From Nonomuraea turcica (GTDB lineage: Bacteria > Actinomycetota > Actinomycetes > Streptosporangiales > Streptosporangiaceae): 64,000 nucleotides of DNA. The stretch is from assembly GCF_030718205.1 (NCBI RefSeq), contig NZ_JAUZQF010000012.1, forward strand, positions 1-64,000, written 5' to 3'. The notes under the pieces are model-generated. The model made no database searches. It saw only the letters and a list, made by a program, of their open reading frames with translations, and was not told where the DNA came from. Below, piece after piece: positions 8,611-15,844 of this stretch (its first letter is position 1; each line of letters opens with the position of its first letter). The position numbers and the translations under genes are program-made.

Positions 8611-9021
8611 TTGTCGGAAGAGACACGCATGCGCGGGGGGCAAAGCCTGGCCGAGGCGCTCGAGAGCTACCTCGCCGAATGGTCGGAACGCACCGGGATC
8701 GCCGTTGAGACCTGGGCGTTGCCGGCCACCGACGTCCCATCCCGCGTCTCCAGCAGCGTCATGGCCACCCTGCGTGAGGCCCTGGACAACGTGGAGCAGC
8801 ACAGCAGGGCCAGGATCGTGTCCATCGCCGTGACGGTCGGCAAGAGCGGGTTGCGCATGACCGTCAGCGACAACGGCCAGGGTTTCCCTGCGACGGGGGC
8901 GGGACGGGGGATCGCGCGGATGCGGGCGGCGCTCGCCGAGGTCGGGGGCAGTTTGTCGGTCAACAGTGTGCACGGCGAAGGCACCACGATCACCGGGGTG
9001 GTGCCCACACAGCGTCACTGA
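8611..9021 (+). CDS. stand-alone histidine-kinase-like ATPase domain
   Basis: A 136-residue protein consisting only of a GHKL ATPase domain: N-box REALDNVEQHS (about residues 55-65), G1 box DNGQGFP, G2 region GRGIARMRAAL and a final GEGTTITGVVP. This is the catalytic half of NarL-partner histidine kinases; the dimerisation/phospho-histidine helix and any sensor are missing. It could bind ATP but cannot autophosphorylate in the usual way, so it may be an anti-sigma-like kinase, a decayed sensor, or a partner of another protein. Start TTG 8611 has AGGAAGG 9 nt upstream; ATG 8629 with GGAAGAG is an equally reasonable alternative. It lies 189 bp after the copper genes in the same direction; functional linkage is unproven. 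Confidence 0.7.
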   Translation: MSEETRMRGGQSLAEALESYLAEWSERTGIAVETWALPATDVPSRVSSSVMATLREALDNVEQHSRARIVSIAVTVGKSGLRMTVSDNGQGFPATGAGRGIARMRAALAEVGGSLSVNSVHGEGTTITGVVPTQRH

Positions 9022-9138
9022 GCGTGCCGGATTGGAGCGTTGCAGTCACGGAGGTCTGTTCCGCGCTGCCGCCGCCGCGGGTCTGCGGCGCCGGCGGCGC
9101 GTCGGCAACCGGCCGGAGCTGCGGGCGGCGGTGTTGGA

Positions 9139-9987
9139 TTACGGGAGGGTGAGGATTTCGCTGCCCGATTCCGTGACCACGATCGTGTGCTCGAACTGGG
9201 CCGTGCGCTTGCGGTCCTTCGTCACCGCGGTCCACTGGTCCGGCCAGATGTCGTACTCGATCGTCCCCAGCGTGAGCATCGGCTCGATCGTGAACGTCAT
9301 GCCGGGCACCAGCTCCACCCGCAGCGTCGGGTCGTCGTAGTGGGGGACCATCAGGCCGGAGTGGAAGCTCGTGCCGATGCCGTGGCCGGTGAAGTCGCGG
9401 ACGACGCCGTAGCCGAAGCGCTTGGCGTACGCCTCGATGACCCGCCCCACCACGTTGAGCTGGCGGCCGGGGGCGACCGCCTTGATGGCGCGCATCGTCG
9501 CCTCGCGGGTGCGCTCGACCAGCAGCCGCGACTCCTCGTCCACCTCGCCCACCAGGAACGTCGCGTCCGTGTCGCCGTGCACGCCGCCGATATAGGCGGT
9601 GATGTCGACGTTGACGATGTCACCGTCGCGCAGCACGGTGTCGTCGGGGATGCCGTGGCAGATCACCTCGTTGATCGAGGTGCACAGGGACTTGGGGTAG
9701 CCCTTGTAGCCCAGTGTGCTGGGATAGGCGCCGTGGTCGAGGAGGAACTCGTGGCCGATCCTGTCGAGCTCGTCGGTGGTGACGCCCGGCTGGACGTGCT
9801 TGCCCACCTCCTCGAGCGCTTGGGCGGCGATCCTGCCCGCCACCCGCATCCGCTCGATGATCTCGGGGGTCTTCACGTCGGACTCGCCGATCTTGGGGCG
9901 CTTCTTGCCGACGTACTCCGGCCGCTCGATGTGGGCGGGGACCTTTCGCAAGGGCGAAACTCGCCCTGGCTGGAGCAGTGTCGTCAT
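9139..9987 (-). CDS. map: type I methionine aminopeptidase
   Basis: A 282-residue cytoplasmic metallopeptidase that removes the initiator methionine from new proteins. All expected catalytic residues are present: His111 (HGIPDD), metal ligands Asp128 (VNVDIT), Asp139 (HGDTDAT), His202 (TGHGIG), Glu235 (FTIEPM) and Glu266 (QFEHTIVV). A roughly 40-residue N-terminal extension (LRKVPAHIERPEYVGKKRPK) precedes the pita-bread fold, as in the longer actinobacterial and mycobacterial forms. Divergent from the small protein at 10020, with 32 bp between. Housekeeping gene; identification is secure. Confidence 0.96.
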   Translation of the reverse strand: MTTLLQPGRVSPLRKVPAHIERPEYVGKKRPKIGESDVKTPEIIERMRVAGRIAAQALEEVGKHVQPGVTTDELDRIGHEFLLDHGAYPSTLGYKGYPKSLCTSINEVICHGIPDDTVLRDGDIVNVDITAYIGGVHGDTDATFLVGEVDEESRLLVERTREATMRAIKAVAPGRQLNVVGRVIEAYAKRFGYGVVRDFTGHGIGTSFHSGLMVPHYDDPTLRVELVPGMTFTIEPMLTLGTIEYDIWPDQWTAVTKDRKRTAQFEHTIVVTESGSEILTLP

Positions 9988-10019
9988 GAACTAGGAGTCT
10001 ACGGGGCAGAATTGACCTC

Positions 10020-10196
10020 GTGAGCGAAGGCCAGTGGTGGTTCTGTCTCAAGCACATGCGGGTCGAGCCCGAGCAGGGCTGCCCCAACAAGGACCGGATG
10101 GGTCCCTACTCCTCCGAGCAGGAGGCGGCCGGGGCACTGCAACGCGCCGCCGAGCGCAACAAGGCATGGGACGAGGCCGACGAGGACGACGATTAG
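10020..10196 (+). CDS. 58-residue conserved actinobacterial small protein
   Basis: This GTG-initiated small gene encodes MSEGQWWFCLKHMRVEPEQG followed by CPNKDRMGPYSSEQEAAGAL, then a helical and very acidic tail (DEADEDDD). The pattern WWFCLKH..VEP..GC..KDR.GPY is, from memory, strongly conserved in actinomycetes next to map, where it is sometimes labelled SPOR-like. The two cysteines (residues 9 and 21) plus His12 hint at a small metal-binding or redox fold, which is inference. It is divergent from map and its stop overlaps the convergent cyclase gene by 3 bp. It is too short to be found by length-filtered gene searches. Function unknown. Confidence 0.8.
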   Translation: MSEGQWWFCLKHMRVEPEQGCPNKDRMGPYSSEQEAAGALQRAAERNKAWDEADEDDD

Positions 10197-10837
10197 GCAA
10201 CGATGGCGTAGGCCCGGACGGGGAAGGTCCCCATGCCGGCGATCATCGGTGGCGCGGCATGGAAGCGGAAGCCCTCGCCGGGCAGCTCCGCCAGGCCCGT
10301 CAGGTGCTCCACCAGCGGGATCCCCGCCTCCAGCAAGATCGTGTGGGCGGGGCGCTCGCCGTGCGGCGGGGTGTCGTCGATGTTGAGCGAGTCGATGCCG
10401 ACCAGCGCCGCGCCCTGCTCGGCCAGCCACTTGGCCGACTCCGGCGCCAGGTAGGGGTGGCCGTGGGTGTAGGCGTCGGTGCCGAAGTAGCGGTCCCAGC
10501 CGGTGTGGATCAGCACGGCCTTGCCGCGTACGTCCAGGCCCTGGTCCAGGACCACCTCCCGCGGTCCCTGCGCGCGCACGACGAGTCCCGGGAGATCGGC
10601 GAGCTTGGTCAGCGGCACCTGTGACAGGTCGGGGCCGTCGGCGTAGCGGTGGTAGGGCGTGTCCAGGTAGGTGCCGGTGTTGGCGGCCAAGGTGATCATG
10701 CCGATGTGGAACTCCGTGCCGGGCGCGTACACCTCGCGGGAGTCCTCCCGGCTGAGATGCACGCCCAGCTTGGGGCCGGGGATGCCGGGATAGGTCACCA
10801 TGCCGTCGACGATGCGATGGCTGAGCTCGACGATCAT
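10193..10837 (-). CDS. cyclase-family (kynurenine formamidase-like) hydrolase
   Basis: A 214-residue member of the Cyclase/KynB-like amidohydrolase family. The metal-site motifs are visible: TGTYLDTPYHRYADG (residues about 52-66, H-x-x-x-D type) and later DSLNIDD and EGFRFHAAPPMIAG. Members hydrolyse N-formylkynurenine or other cyclic/acyl amides; the substrate here cannot be assigned. ATG 10837 was chosen because AGGAG lies 7 nt upstream and ELSHRI is the usual start. Its ATG overlaps the stop of the upstream small membrane-protein gene (ATGA), so the two form an operon divergent from the LysR gene at 11159, the likely regulator. A long in-frame upstream extension is a GC artefact. Confidence 0.85.
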   Translation of the reverse strand: MIVELSHRIVDGMVTYPGIPGPKLGVHLSREDSREVYAPGTEFHIGMITLAANTGTYLDTPYHRYADGPDLSQVPLTKLADLPGLVVRAQGPREVVLDQGLDVRGKAVLIHTGWDRYFGTDAYTHGHPYLAPESAKWLAEQGAALVGIDSLNIDDTPPHGERPAHTILLEAGIPLVEHLTGLAELPGEGFRFHAAPPMIAGMGTFPVRAYAIVA

Positions 10838-11094
10838 TTGGCCACTCCTACGCGTGCGAGTTTGATCAGGGCCACCCCGCCGATCGCGGCCCACACCAGG
10901 TTGAGCCCGGCCGAGGGCCACGCGGCGCTGTAGGCGCTGTTGACCATGAGACCGACCGAGCCGAACAGGTTGAGCAGCTGGTATGCCACCCCGTCCCCGG
11001 AAAGGCGGGACGACGATACCAGGGCGTAGCCGAGCAGGAGCGCGGCGGCGCCCGCCCACCCGATGACGGCGAGGAGCAAATCCATGGGCGCCAT
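10834..11094 (-). CDS. CBU_0592-family small membrane protein
   Basis: An 86-residue protein with about three transmembrane helices: LLLAVIGWAGAAALLLGYAL, AYQLLNLFGSVGLMVNSAY and SAGLNLVWAAIGGVALIKL. The pattern (GWxGAxxLLLGYALVSxxRL, YQLLNLxGSxGLxVNxxY, WPSxxLNxxWAxIG) matches the CBU_0592 family, found widely in bacteria and of unknown function. Start ATG 11094 or the in-frame ATG 11085; neither has a strong ribosome-binding site, so the transcript may be nearly leaderless. The stop overlaps the cyclase start by 4 bp. Sixty-four bases separate it from the divergent LysR gene. Confidence 0.8.
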   Translation of the reverse strand: MAPMDLLLAVIGWAGAAALLLGYALVSSSRLSGDGVAYQLLNLFGSVGLMVNSAYSAAWPSAGLNLVWAAIGGVALIKLARVGVAK

Positions 11095-11158
11095 TGTCCG
11101 GAAATTTGGCGCTGAAGCACAAATAAAGAAACCTAAAGGTGGTCGTAAGCTAACCTTC

Positions 11159-12115
11159 ATGGACATTGATCCTCGGCGGCTGCGCGTCCTGCATGAGGTC
11201 GCCCGCCGCGGTGGCGTGATGCGGGCCGCCGAGGCGCTCCACCTGACCCCCTCCGCGGTGTCGCAGCAGCTCGCCCAGCTCGAGCGCGAGGTCGGGCTGG
11301 CGCTCATCGACCGCTCCCAGCGCAGCGTCTCGCTCACCCCGGCCGGGCGGGTGCTGGCCGGGTACGCCGAACGGGTGGAGGAGGAGCTGCTGGAGGCCAG
11401 GCGGGAGCTCACCCGGTTCACCGAACGGCTGGCCGGGCCCGTGCACATCGCCGCGTTCCCCACGGTGATCACGCACGTGCTGGTGCCGGCCATGCGGGAG
11501 CTCGCCGTACGGCATCCCAAGATCACACCGATCATCCACGAGATCTACGGCCAGCCCGCGCTGCAGGAGCTGCGGATGGGCGCGGTGGACGTGCTCATCA
11601 CCGAGCAGGACATGGGACTGCCCGCGCTGTCGCAGCCGTCGCTGAGCACGCGCCTGCTCTACGTGGACGAGTACCGCATCGTGCTGCCGCCCGACTGGCC
11701 GGACCCGCCGCGTGCCTTCGCCGACCTGACGGAGGTGCCGTGGGTGGCCGGGGAGCCGAGCCAGGCGACCGGGCAGGCGCTGGAGCGGCTGGCGGGGCTG
11801 CACGGGTTCGAGCCGCGCAGGGTGCACGTCATCACGGAGTTCGGGCCGACGCTGGCGCTGGTGGCGGCTGGGCACGGGGTGGCGATCGTGCCGGCCCTGG
11901 CCCTCCTGGACGTGCCCGAAGGCGAGGTCCGGGTGAGCGGGTTGCGGGATGTGGGGGCGCGGCGGCTGGACGCCGTGACTCGGGTCAGCCGTACGAGGTC
12001 GGGGGAGCCGGACCCGGTGCAGGCCGTGGTGATCGGCGCGATCGAGGAGGCCACGGCGGCCCTGGCGACGCCTCTCAGCGGCCGTCTGCGCACCCCCGAA
12101 CCGCTCGACTCGTAG
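11159..12115 (+). CDS. LysR-family transcriptional regulator
   Basis: A 318-residue LysR protein. The winged HTH is at residues 1-60 (LRVLHEVARRGGVMRAAEALHLTPSAVSQQLAQLEREVG) and the periplasmic-binding-protein-like effector domain at about 90-300 (GPVHIAAFPTVITHVLVPAM, GHGVAIVPALAL). ATG 11159 begins with the usual DPRRLRVLHEV. No ribosome-binding site is obvious; TAAGCT (11146-11151) sits 7 nt upstream of the ATG, so a leaderless transcript is plausible. It is divergent from the CBU_0592/cyclase pair and probably controls it. The shared region holds ACCTAAAGGT (ACCT/AGGT arms), a weak LysR-box candidate. Effector unknown. Confidence 0.9.
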   Translation: MDIDPRRLRVLHEVARRGGVMRAAEALHLTPSAVSQQLAQLEREVGLALIDRSQRSVSLTPAGRVLAGYAERVEEELLEARRELTRFTERLAGPVHIAAFPTVITHVLVPAMRELAVRHPKITPIIHEIYGQPALQELRMGAVDVLITEQDMGLPALSQPSLSTRLLYVDEYRIVLPPDWPDPPRAFADLTEVPWVAGEPSQATGQALERLAGLHGFEPRRVHVITEFGPTLALVAAGHGVAIVPALALLDVPEGEVRVSGLRDVGARRLDAVTRVSRTRSGEPDPVQAVVIGAIEEATAALATPLSGRLRTPEPLDS

Positions 12116-12284
12116 CCGCCCGGCTCCTGGACCTGCTCGGCTCCTGGACCCGCCCGGCCGGACTGTGCCTGGTCGGGCTGTGTGGCTGGCTGGTGCTCGG
12201 CTGGGCCGTGTGGCCGGACGGTGTGGCCGGTGTGGTCGGGGGACGGGGACGGTCGGCGGTTGGCCGCGTAGTGAGGGCTGCGGC

Positions 12285-12872
12285 TCAGTCGGCCAGTTGG
12301 GGGCCGCTGACCTTCTCCAGGAGGCGGGCCAGGCGGGCGCGCAGGCCGAGCCGCTGCTCCACCTCCCCGGCCGCCGCGCTCACCAGATGCTGCGCGCCGT
12401 CGAACGTCACCAGCCCGTCCCGCGGCACCGCGATCCTGTCGTGCGCCAGACCGGCCAGCTCCGTGTCGCCGCCCTCGATCGCCAGGATGGTCGCGCCCGT
12501 GTGGCGGGCGTCGTTCACCCGCTCGAGCAGCGGCACCGGTGCCTGCTGCTCCGACAGCACGAACAACGTCTCGCCCCGCGCCGCCTGCTCCAGCCGGTCG
12601 AGGCCGACGCGCAGGTGGGCGGGCGCGTCGAGGGGCGGCGCCCAGCGCACCAGGGTGGGCGTCAGCTGCGGCAGACCGGAGAACCGGGCCTCGTCGCCGA
12701 GATGCGCGGTCAGGTGCCATGGCTCGTCGTCAGGGGTGCCCACCAGCAGCAGGCCGCCGGGGGAGCGGGTGGCGCGCAGGGCGTGGCCGAGCTCGCGGGC
12801 GCGTTCGAGCCAGCCGGTCTGGGCCAGGAGTTCGCGCAGAAGGGCTACCGATCCTGAGTCCATGGGTTCCAT
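12285..12872 (-). CDS. conserved actinobacterial protein with SIS-like fold features
   Basis: A 195-residue cytoplasmic protein. It has a helical N-terminus (LLRELLAQTGWLERARELGHAL), then GLLLVGTPDDEPWHLTAHL, ETLFVLSEQQAPVPLLERVNDA and GATILAIEGGDTELAGLAHD. The last two look like alternating strands and helices of a SIS (sugar isomerase) domain, where a strand ending in a short serine/threonine loop binds a phosphosugar. The key serines are not convincing, so ligand binding is inference. ATG 12872 and ATG 12863 are both possible starts. It is divergent from the secreted lipase gene, sharing a 165-bp promoter region. Bases 12116-12284 are a GTGTGGCCGG-rich low-complexity stretch with no gene seen. 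Confidence 0.65.
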   Translation of the reverse strand: MEPMDSGSVALLRELLAQTGWLERARELGHALRATRSPGGLLLVGTPDDEPWHLTAHLGDEARFSGLPQLTPTLVRWAPPLDAPAHLRVGLDRLEQAARGETLFVLSEQQAPVPLLERVNDARHTGATILAIEGGDTELAGLAHDRIAVPRDGLVTFDGAQHLVSAAAGEVEQRLGLRARLARLLEKVSGPQLAD

Positions 12873-12953
12873 GGTGCCTGACGAGTCCGTTCGGGGGAGC
12901 TGTTTCGCGAGTGATGTATTGACACAAGCTGTGTTTCTCCGTCATTTCGGGCC

Positions 12954-12982
12954 TTGACATGGAGTTACCCTCGGGTAACGAT
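12954..12982 (+). promoter_or_regulatory. lipase promoter with overlapping perfect palindrome
   Basis: A -35 box TTGACA (12954-12959) is followed 16 bp later by TAACGA (12976-12981). Across spacer and -10 lies a perfect inverted repeat: GTTACCC (12964-12970), TC, GGGTAAC (12973-12979). A repressor dimer bound there would block the polymerase; the size and symmetry suit a TetR-type protein. A second dyad, ACACA-AGC-TGTGT (12922-12934), lies upstream. The box sequences and palindrome are seen; the regulator is unknown. Confidence 0.6.
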
Positions 12983-13037
12983 CGGCTCGCGGCGCCGCCG
13001 TCCCAAGTCGAGTGATCCTTAGGGAGAGGGGCGGCAC

Positions 13038-14180
13038 ATGAACTTACGTGTCCGCGTCAGCGTGTCCGTGATCCTGTTATTGATCGTGTCCCTCACCACG
13101 GCCCCCGCGCGCGCCGCGACGGCGGGAGACGTGGTCTCCGCACAGCCCACCACCGTCTACCTCCTGCCGGGGAAGCTGCTCGAGGTGCCGGTCAACGCCT
13201 GGCACATCCTCTACCACTCCACCTCCGCCATCGGCGCGCTCAACGCGGTGTCCGGCACACTGCTCGTGCCCAAGAGCGCTTACCCGCTGGGCACGCGCCC
13301 GATCATCGGGTACGCCACCGGCACCCACGGCCTTGGCGACCAGTGCGCCCCGTCCGTCAGCATGAGCGAGGGCAGGGAGGCCGAGCTGGCGCTGGTCAGC
13401 CTGTTCCTGCTCAAAGGGTTCGCCGTGGTCGTGACCGACTACGAAGGCCTCGGGACGCCGGGGCAGCACACCTACATGGCGGGGATCTCGCAGGGCCACG
13501 CCGTGCTCGACGCGGTCAGGGCCGCCATGCGGGTGCCGGCGGCCGGGCTGTCGACCCGGGCGCCGGTCGCCGTCATGGGCTACTCTCAGGGCGGCGCGTC
13601 GGCCGGGTGGGCCGCTCAGCTGCAGCCCGCCTACGCGCCCGACCTCAGGCTCAGGGGCGTGGCCGCGGGCGGCGTGCCCGCCGACCTGCGCGCCGTGGCG
13701 AGCCACCTGGACGGCGGCGAGAACTTCGGGCTGGCCGCGGCCGCCGGGGTCGGGCTCGACGCCGCCTACCCCGAGCTCGACCTCGAGGCCGATCTCAACG
13801 ACCGGGGACGGGCGCTGCTCGCCGACGCCGCCGACGACTGCGTGGGGGACCTCGACAGGCTCGCCGGGCTCCGCTTCTCGGACCTGAGCCCGATCGACCT
13901 GCTCAACCAGCCCAAGTGGCTGGCCCGGCTGGCCGAGAACCGGCTCGGGGCGGTGACGCCGCGGGTGCCGATGTTCCTGTACCACGCCAGGGGTGACGAG
14001 ATCATTCCGCTCGCGGTGGGGTCCACTCTGCGCTCGGAGTACTGCCGGGCGGGGGTGAACGTACGGTGGATGGCGCTGCCCGCGCCCGATCATGTCACGG
14101 GGGCCGTTGAGGGTGGGCCGCTCGCCATCGAGTGGCTGACGCTGCGGATACTCGGGCTGCCGGCGTTCGGCAACTGTTAG
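13038..14180 (+). CDS. secreted lipase (LIP family)
   Basis: A 380-residue alpha/beta-hydrolase with a signal peptide (residues 1-26, cut near ARA-ATAG). The nucleophile elbow GYSQGG places Ser183; Asp320 (HARGDEIIP) and His352 (PAPDHVTG) complete the expected triad. Conserved family features include GTHGLGDQCAPS, VVVTDYEGLGTPG and paired cysteines. It matches the LIP family of secretory triacylglycerol lipases found in mycobacteria, Nocardia and Candida. A strong GGGAGAGGGG lies upstream of ATG 13038. The promoter holds a perfect palindrome, so expression is probably repressor-controlled. A very stable hairpin follows the gene. Substrate range cannot be inferred. Confidence 0.9.
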   Translation: MNLRVRVSVSVILLLIVSLTTAPARAATAGDVVSAQPTTVYLLPGKLLEVPVNAWHILYHSTSAIGALNAVSGTLLVPKSAYPLGTRPIIGYATGTHGLGDQCAPSVSMSEGREAELALVSLFLLKGFAVVVTDYEGLGTPGQHTYMAGISQGHAVLDAVRAAMRVPAAGLSTRAPVAVMGYSQGGASAGWAAQLQPAYAPDLRLRGVAAGGVPADLRAVASHLDGGENFGLAAAAGVGLDAAYPELDLEADLNDRGRALLADAADDCVGDLDRLAGLRFSDLSPIDLLNQPKWLARLAENRLGAVTPRVPMFLYHARGDEIIPLAVGSTLRSEYCRAGVNVRWMALPAPDHVTGAVEGGPLAIEWLTLRILGLPAFGNC

Positions 14181-14193
14181 CGGCCTGCGATCG

Positions 14194-14231
14194 CACAGCC
14201 GGGCCCTGGCCCTGTCCCGGGCCCGGCTGTG
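14194..14231 (+). terminator. 13-bp perfect hairpin after the lipase gene
   Basis: CACAGCCGGGCCC (14194-14206) pairs perfectly with GGGCCCGGCTGTG (14219-14231) across a 12-nt loop, starting 13 nt after the lipase stop. There is no T-tract, as usual for actinomycete terminators. Confidence 0.75.
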
Positions 14232-14373
14232 ACTTGCCGGTGCTGCCGGCTGTTGAGTGGCCGATCATCCTGCTGGCGACGGGCCGGCGCCGCACGGCGC
14301 AGGCCGGGCGCTGGAAGGCGGCGGGCGGTGGCGGAGGGTGTGGGCGGCGGTGGGGTGGGAGCGGGGTGCTGGC

Positions 14374-15039
14374 ATGATGCGGCATATGACTGACGTGAAC
14401 GGGCTTTCCATCGGCATTCTCGGCGGCACCGGCGACCAGGGGAAGGGGCTGGCGCGGCGGTTCGCGCTGGCGGGCCATCAGGTGCTGATCGGCTCGCGCA
14501 GCGCGCAACGCGCCCAGGACGCGGCCGACTCCATCGGGTCGGGCGTCACGGGTGGTGAGAACGCCGCCGTGGCCGCCCAGGCCGACATCGTGATCGTGGC
14601 GGTGCCGTACGAGGGCCACAAGGCGTTGCTGGAGTCCCTGCGCGCCGAGCTGGCAGGGAAGATCGTGGTGGACTGCGTGAACCCGCTCGGGTTCGACAAG
14701 CAGGGCGCGTACGCGCTGCCCGTCGAGGAGGGCAGCGCCGCCCAGCAGGCCGCGGCGGTGCTGCCGGACAGCCGGGTGGTGGCGGCCTTCCACCACGTGT
14801 CGGCCGTCGTGCTGATGGATCCGGCGGTGGACAAGGTGGACCTGGACGTCCTGGTGCTGGGCGACGACCGGGAGGCGACCGACACGGTGCAGGCGCTGGC
14901 GGACGTCATTCCGGGCGTGCGCGGCGTCTACGGCGGCCGGCTGCGCAACGCCCACCAGATCGAGGCGCTCACCGCCAACATCATCTCCGTCAACCGCCGC
15001 TACAAGGCGCACGCGGGGCTGCGCATCACCGACATCTGA
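14374..15039 (+). CDS. npdG: NADPH-dependent F420 reductase
   Basis: A 221-residue protein with an N-terminal Rossmann motif, IGILGGTGDQGKGLARRFALAG, and a second nucleotide-site cue LIGSRSAQRA, the signature of NADPH:F420 oxidoreductases. Later motifs VVDCVNPLGFD, VVAAFHHVSAVVL and ALTANIISVNRRYK are also typical. It exchanges hydride between NADPH and coenzyme F420, which fits an actinomycete that makes F420. ATG 14374 is used; ATG 14386 (MTDVNG) is equally possible and nearer the conserved region. It stands alone, 193 bp after the lipase. Confidence 0.88.
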   Translation: MMRHMTDVNGLSIGILGGTGDQGKGLARRFALAGHQVLIGSRSAQRAQDAADSIGSGVTGGENAAVAAQADIVIVAVPYEGHKALLESLRAELAGKIVVDCVNPLGFDKQGAYALPVEEGSAAQQAAAVLPDSRVVAAFHHVSAVVLMDPAVDKVDLDVLVLGDDREATDTVQALADVIPGVRGVYGGRLRNAHQIEALTANIISVNRRYKAHAGLRITDI

Positions 15040-15129
15040 AGATCACAGCCAGCGGGCGTTCATCGGCGATCCGGATGGCGTCGATCTTGTTGCGGATCGT
15101 CGTGCCCTGCCCGGCCGGTCAGCCCGAAT

Positions 15130-15840
15130 TCACGACTTGCGCGACAGCTTCAGCAGCGCGTCCGTGACGCCTTCTGGGTCGACGATCTGGTGCAGGTGGT
15201 TGCCGGGGACGCGGGTCACCGGCCAGCCCCGCCGGTGCGCCTCCTCGGCGACCTTGTCGTACGGAGGCCCGAACCACAGGCACGAGCACCTGACCTCGTC
15301 CCACCCGGCGGGCACGGGGATGGACTGTGTGTAGTAGTCGAGCGGCAGCCGCGGCTGCTCTCCCGCGACCCGCACGCGTACGGCGGGATCGGGCAGCATG
15401 GCCACCACGTCCTCCTCGTCCCACCAGTCGGTCCAGCGCGGCAGCACCCCGTCGGGCCCGGCCAGATCGTGCAGGAACGGCAGGAAGCCGTCGTCCGCGA
15501 CCTTGATCAGCCCGTCGCGGGGCGGGATGTGCGCGTCGGCGAACACGCACGCCACCACGCGATCGCCCAGCCCCTCCTTGATCAGCGGCAGGAAGAATCC
15601 CGCGTTGCTGTGCCCCACCAGCACCACCGGCGTGTCGGGCGTGGCGTCCCTGACCGCCGCCACCACCCGCGGCCAGTAAGGCGGCCCGCCGACGGAGATG
15701 CCGGTCACTTCGGGCACCACGGCGGCGTGTCCGCGGCGCTGCAGCGACTCGGCCACGGGAGTCCAGGTCGACGGTCCGACGGAGGGGCTGTGCACGAGGA
15801 CGAAGGTCTTCTCGATAAGAGTCGTCTCCACACGTCCCAC
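15130..15840 (-). CDS. alpha/beta-hydrolase
   Basis: A 236-residue hydrolase of the small EstC-like type (TFVLVHSPSVGPSTWTPVAE at the start). The nucleophile elbow is VLVGHSNAGFFLP; GNHLHQIVDPEGV near the C-terminus supplies the catalytic histidine. The GHSNAG context and short lid resemble esterase-like proteins whose substrates are mostly unknown. No signal peptide. It starts 4 bp after the stop of the MocR gene, so it may share that transcript. GTG 15840 is used, but the conserved fold begins near residue 11 and a later GTG (15831) is possible. The 90 bp between its stop and the F420 reductase hold no recognisable gene. Confidence 0.8.
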   Translation of the reverse strand: MGRVETTLIEKTFVLVHSPSVGPSTWTPVAESLQRRGHAAVVPEVTGISVGGPPYWPRVVAAVRDATPDTPVVLVGHSNAGFFLPLIKEGLGDRVVACVFADAHIPPRDGLIKVADDGFLPFLHDLAGPDGVLPRWTDWWDEEDVVAMLPDPAVRVRVAGEQPRLPLDYYTQSIPVPAGWDEVRCSCLWFGPPYDKVAEEAHRRGWPVTRVPGNHLHQIVDPEGVTDALLKLSRKS

Positions 15841-15844
15841 ACTT

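Noticed and set aside
15040..15129. Decayed transposase or enzyme fragment between the F420 reductase and hydrolase
   Set aside because: The minus strand reads RNKIDAIRIADERPLAVIF in an open frame, but I cannot place it in any family and there are no flanking repeats.
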